A DNA stretch of 64,000 nt from Streptomyces sp. MST-110588 (GTDB lineage: Bacteria > Actinomycetota > Actinomycetes > Streptomycetales > Streptomycetaceae), in NCBI RefSeq assembly GCF_022695595.1, contig NZ_CP074380.1, forward strand, positions 3,360,001 to 3,424,000, written 5' to 3'. The notes beneath the pieces were generated by a model. The model was not told where the DNA came from. It was given only the letters and a program-made list of their open reading frames with translations, and ran no database searches. Positions 63,556 to 64,000 of the stretch are shown here, piece after piece. Positions within the stretch are counted from its first letter, which is position 1, and every line of letters begins with the position of its first letter. Both the position numbers and the translations under genes were made by a program.

Positions 63556-64000
63556 ATGAACGGGTGGCTGCTGGCAGGGATCATCGCCGCGGTGGTGGTC
63601 GTGGTGGTGGCCAGGCGGCTCAAGGGCGAACGAGTGACCTTGAGGGACCTGTTCGCCACGCCAGTCATTCTCGTCACCATCGGCGCCTTCCGTATGGCCC
63701 ACACCGACACCCCCCTCACCGGGACGGACCTCGCCTGGGCCGTCCCGGGCGCCGTCGCGGGCACGGCCTTGGGCGCGCTGCGCGGCACCACCGTGCGACT
63801 CTTCGACAAGGACGGGGTCCTGTGGCAGCGCTACACCGCCCGTACGTTCCTCGTCGCCGTCCCGACCCTGGTCCTCATGGCCGGCTACAGCGTCCTTGCC
63901 GTCAAGATGGGGATGCATGACGAGGCCCGGCCGGTGCAGCTCAGCATCGGCGTCAGCTTCCTCGGGGAGGCGCTCGTCATCTTCTGCCGGGGCCGCAGGA
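63556..64000 (+). CDS. Membrane protein, CcdC/DUF1453-like (truncated by window end)
   Basis: At least 148 aa; no stop before base 64000. Helix 1 GWLLAGIIAAVVVVVVARRL, followed by three to four more segments (DLFATPVILVTIGAF, LAWAVPGAVAGTALGAL, RTFLVAVPTLVLMAGYSVLAVKMG, LSIGVSFLGEALVIF). The pattern of short basic loop then VLWQRYTAR before a helix recalls CcdC/DUF1453 proteins. ATG 63556 has GGGTGGGGG upstream. Likely controlled by the divergent TetR regulator. Not a strong family call. Confidence 0.7.
   Translation, partial: MNGWLLAGIIAAVVVVVVARRLKGERVTLRDLFATPVILVTIGAFRMAHTDTPLTGTDLAWAVPGAVAGTALGALRGTTVRLFDKDGVLWQRYTARTFLVAVPTLVLMAGYSVLAVKMGMHDEARPVQLSIGVSFLGEALVIFCRGRR

Overview
High-GC actinobacterial chromosome, almost certainly Streptomyces. 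The clues are the extreme G/C bias at third codon positions, many GTG starts, leaderless-looking genes, and a string of Streptomyces core genes: the sigE-cseA-cseB-cseC envelope-stress operon, lsr2, clpC, disA/radA, and the nadB-nadC-panC-coaX block. The gene order also matches my memory of the S. coelicolor SCO33xx region (no database check was possible). I see no prophage, insertion sequence, CRISPR array, tRNA, rRNA or large biosynthetic cluster. This is core chromosome with a few accessory genes. Layout 1-15 kb: 3' end of trpS, convergent proC, an ABC-2 drug exporter pair, a SulP transporter, a secreted M1 metallopeptidase lipoprotein, an ECF41-type sigma factor followed by an FAD oxidoreductase and preceded by a textbook ECF41 promoter, a methyltransferase, a SnoaL-like protein, two small hypothetical genes, and a Ser/Thr kinase with a PQQ-type propeller. 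Layout 15-31 kb: ilvD, TetR plus sugar-phosphate isomerase (4-nt overlap), a Ppx/GppA phosphatase, a cysteine-rich unknown, a frameshifted sigma-like/BACON gene, radA, disA (c-di-AMP synthase), an epimerase, a frameshifted Asp/Glu racemase, a membrane-anchored unknown, a flavin split-barrel protein, an ATP-grasp protein, and mutY. Layout 31-42 kb: sigE-cseABC closed by a 20-bp hairpin, a DHA2 multidrug exporter divergent from its TetR repressor across a striking double operator, an M23 peptidase, and clpC with two ClgR boxes. Layout 42-51.6 kb: an SCO3374-like protein overlapping lsr2, a BlaI-type regulator with an N-acetyltransferase, a 59-residue membrane protein, and a translationally coupled cofactor operon (DUF2520 oxidoreductase, panC, nadB, nadC, coaX) for pantothenate/CoA and NAD. 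Layout 51.6-64 kb: a threonine aldolase-like lyase, a DUF5937/ArsR regulator with a 29-bp palindrome, a NarL-type two-component system, a MidA-like methyltransferase, two PH-domain membrane proteins, a stand-alone NuoD paralogue, a DUF4232 lipoprotein, and a TetR gene divergent from a membrane protein cut by the window end. Three themes deserve attention. (1) Three genes each lack exactly one base in a C/G homopolymer, which points to assembly error or a shared mutational process. (2) At least nine genes have a TAnnnT box 6-7 nt before the start codon, predicting leaderless mRNAs. (3) Intergenic DNA is rich in short GC tandem repeats and CGTACG motifs, several of which extend into coding sequence.
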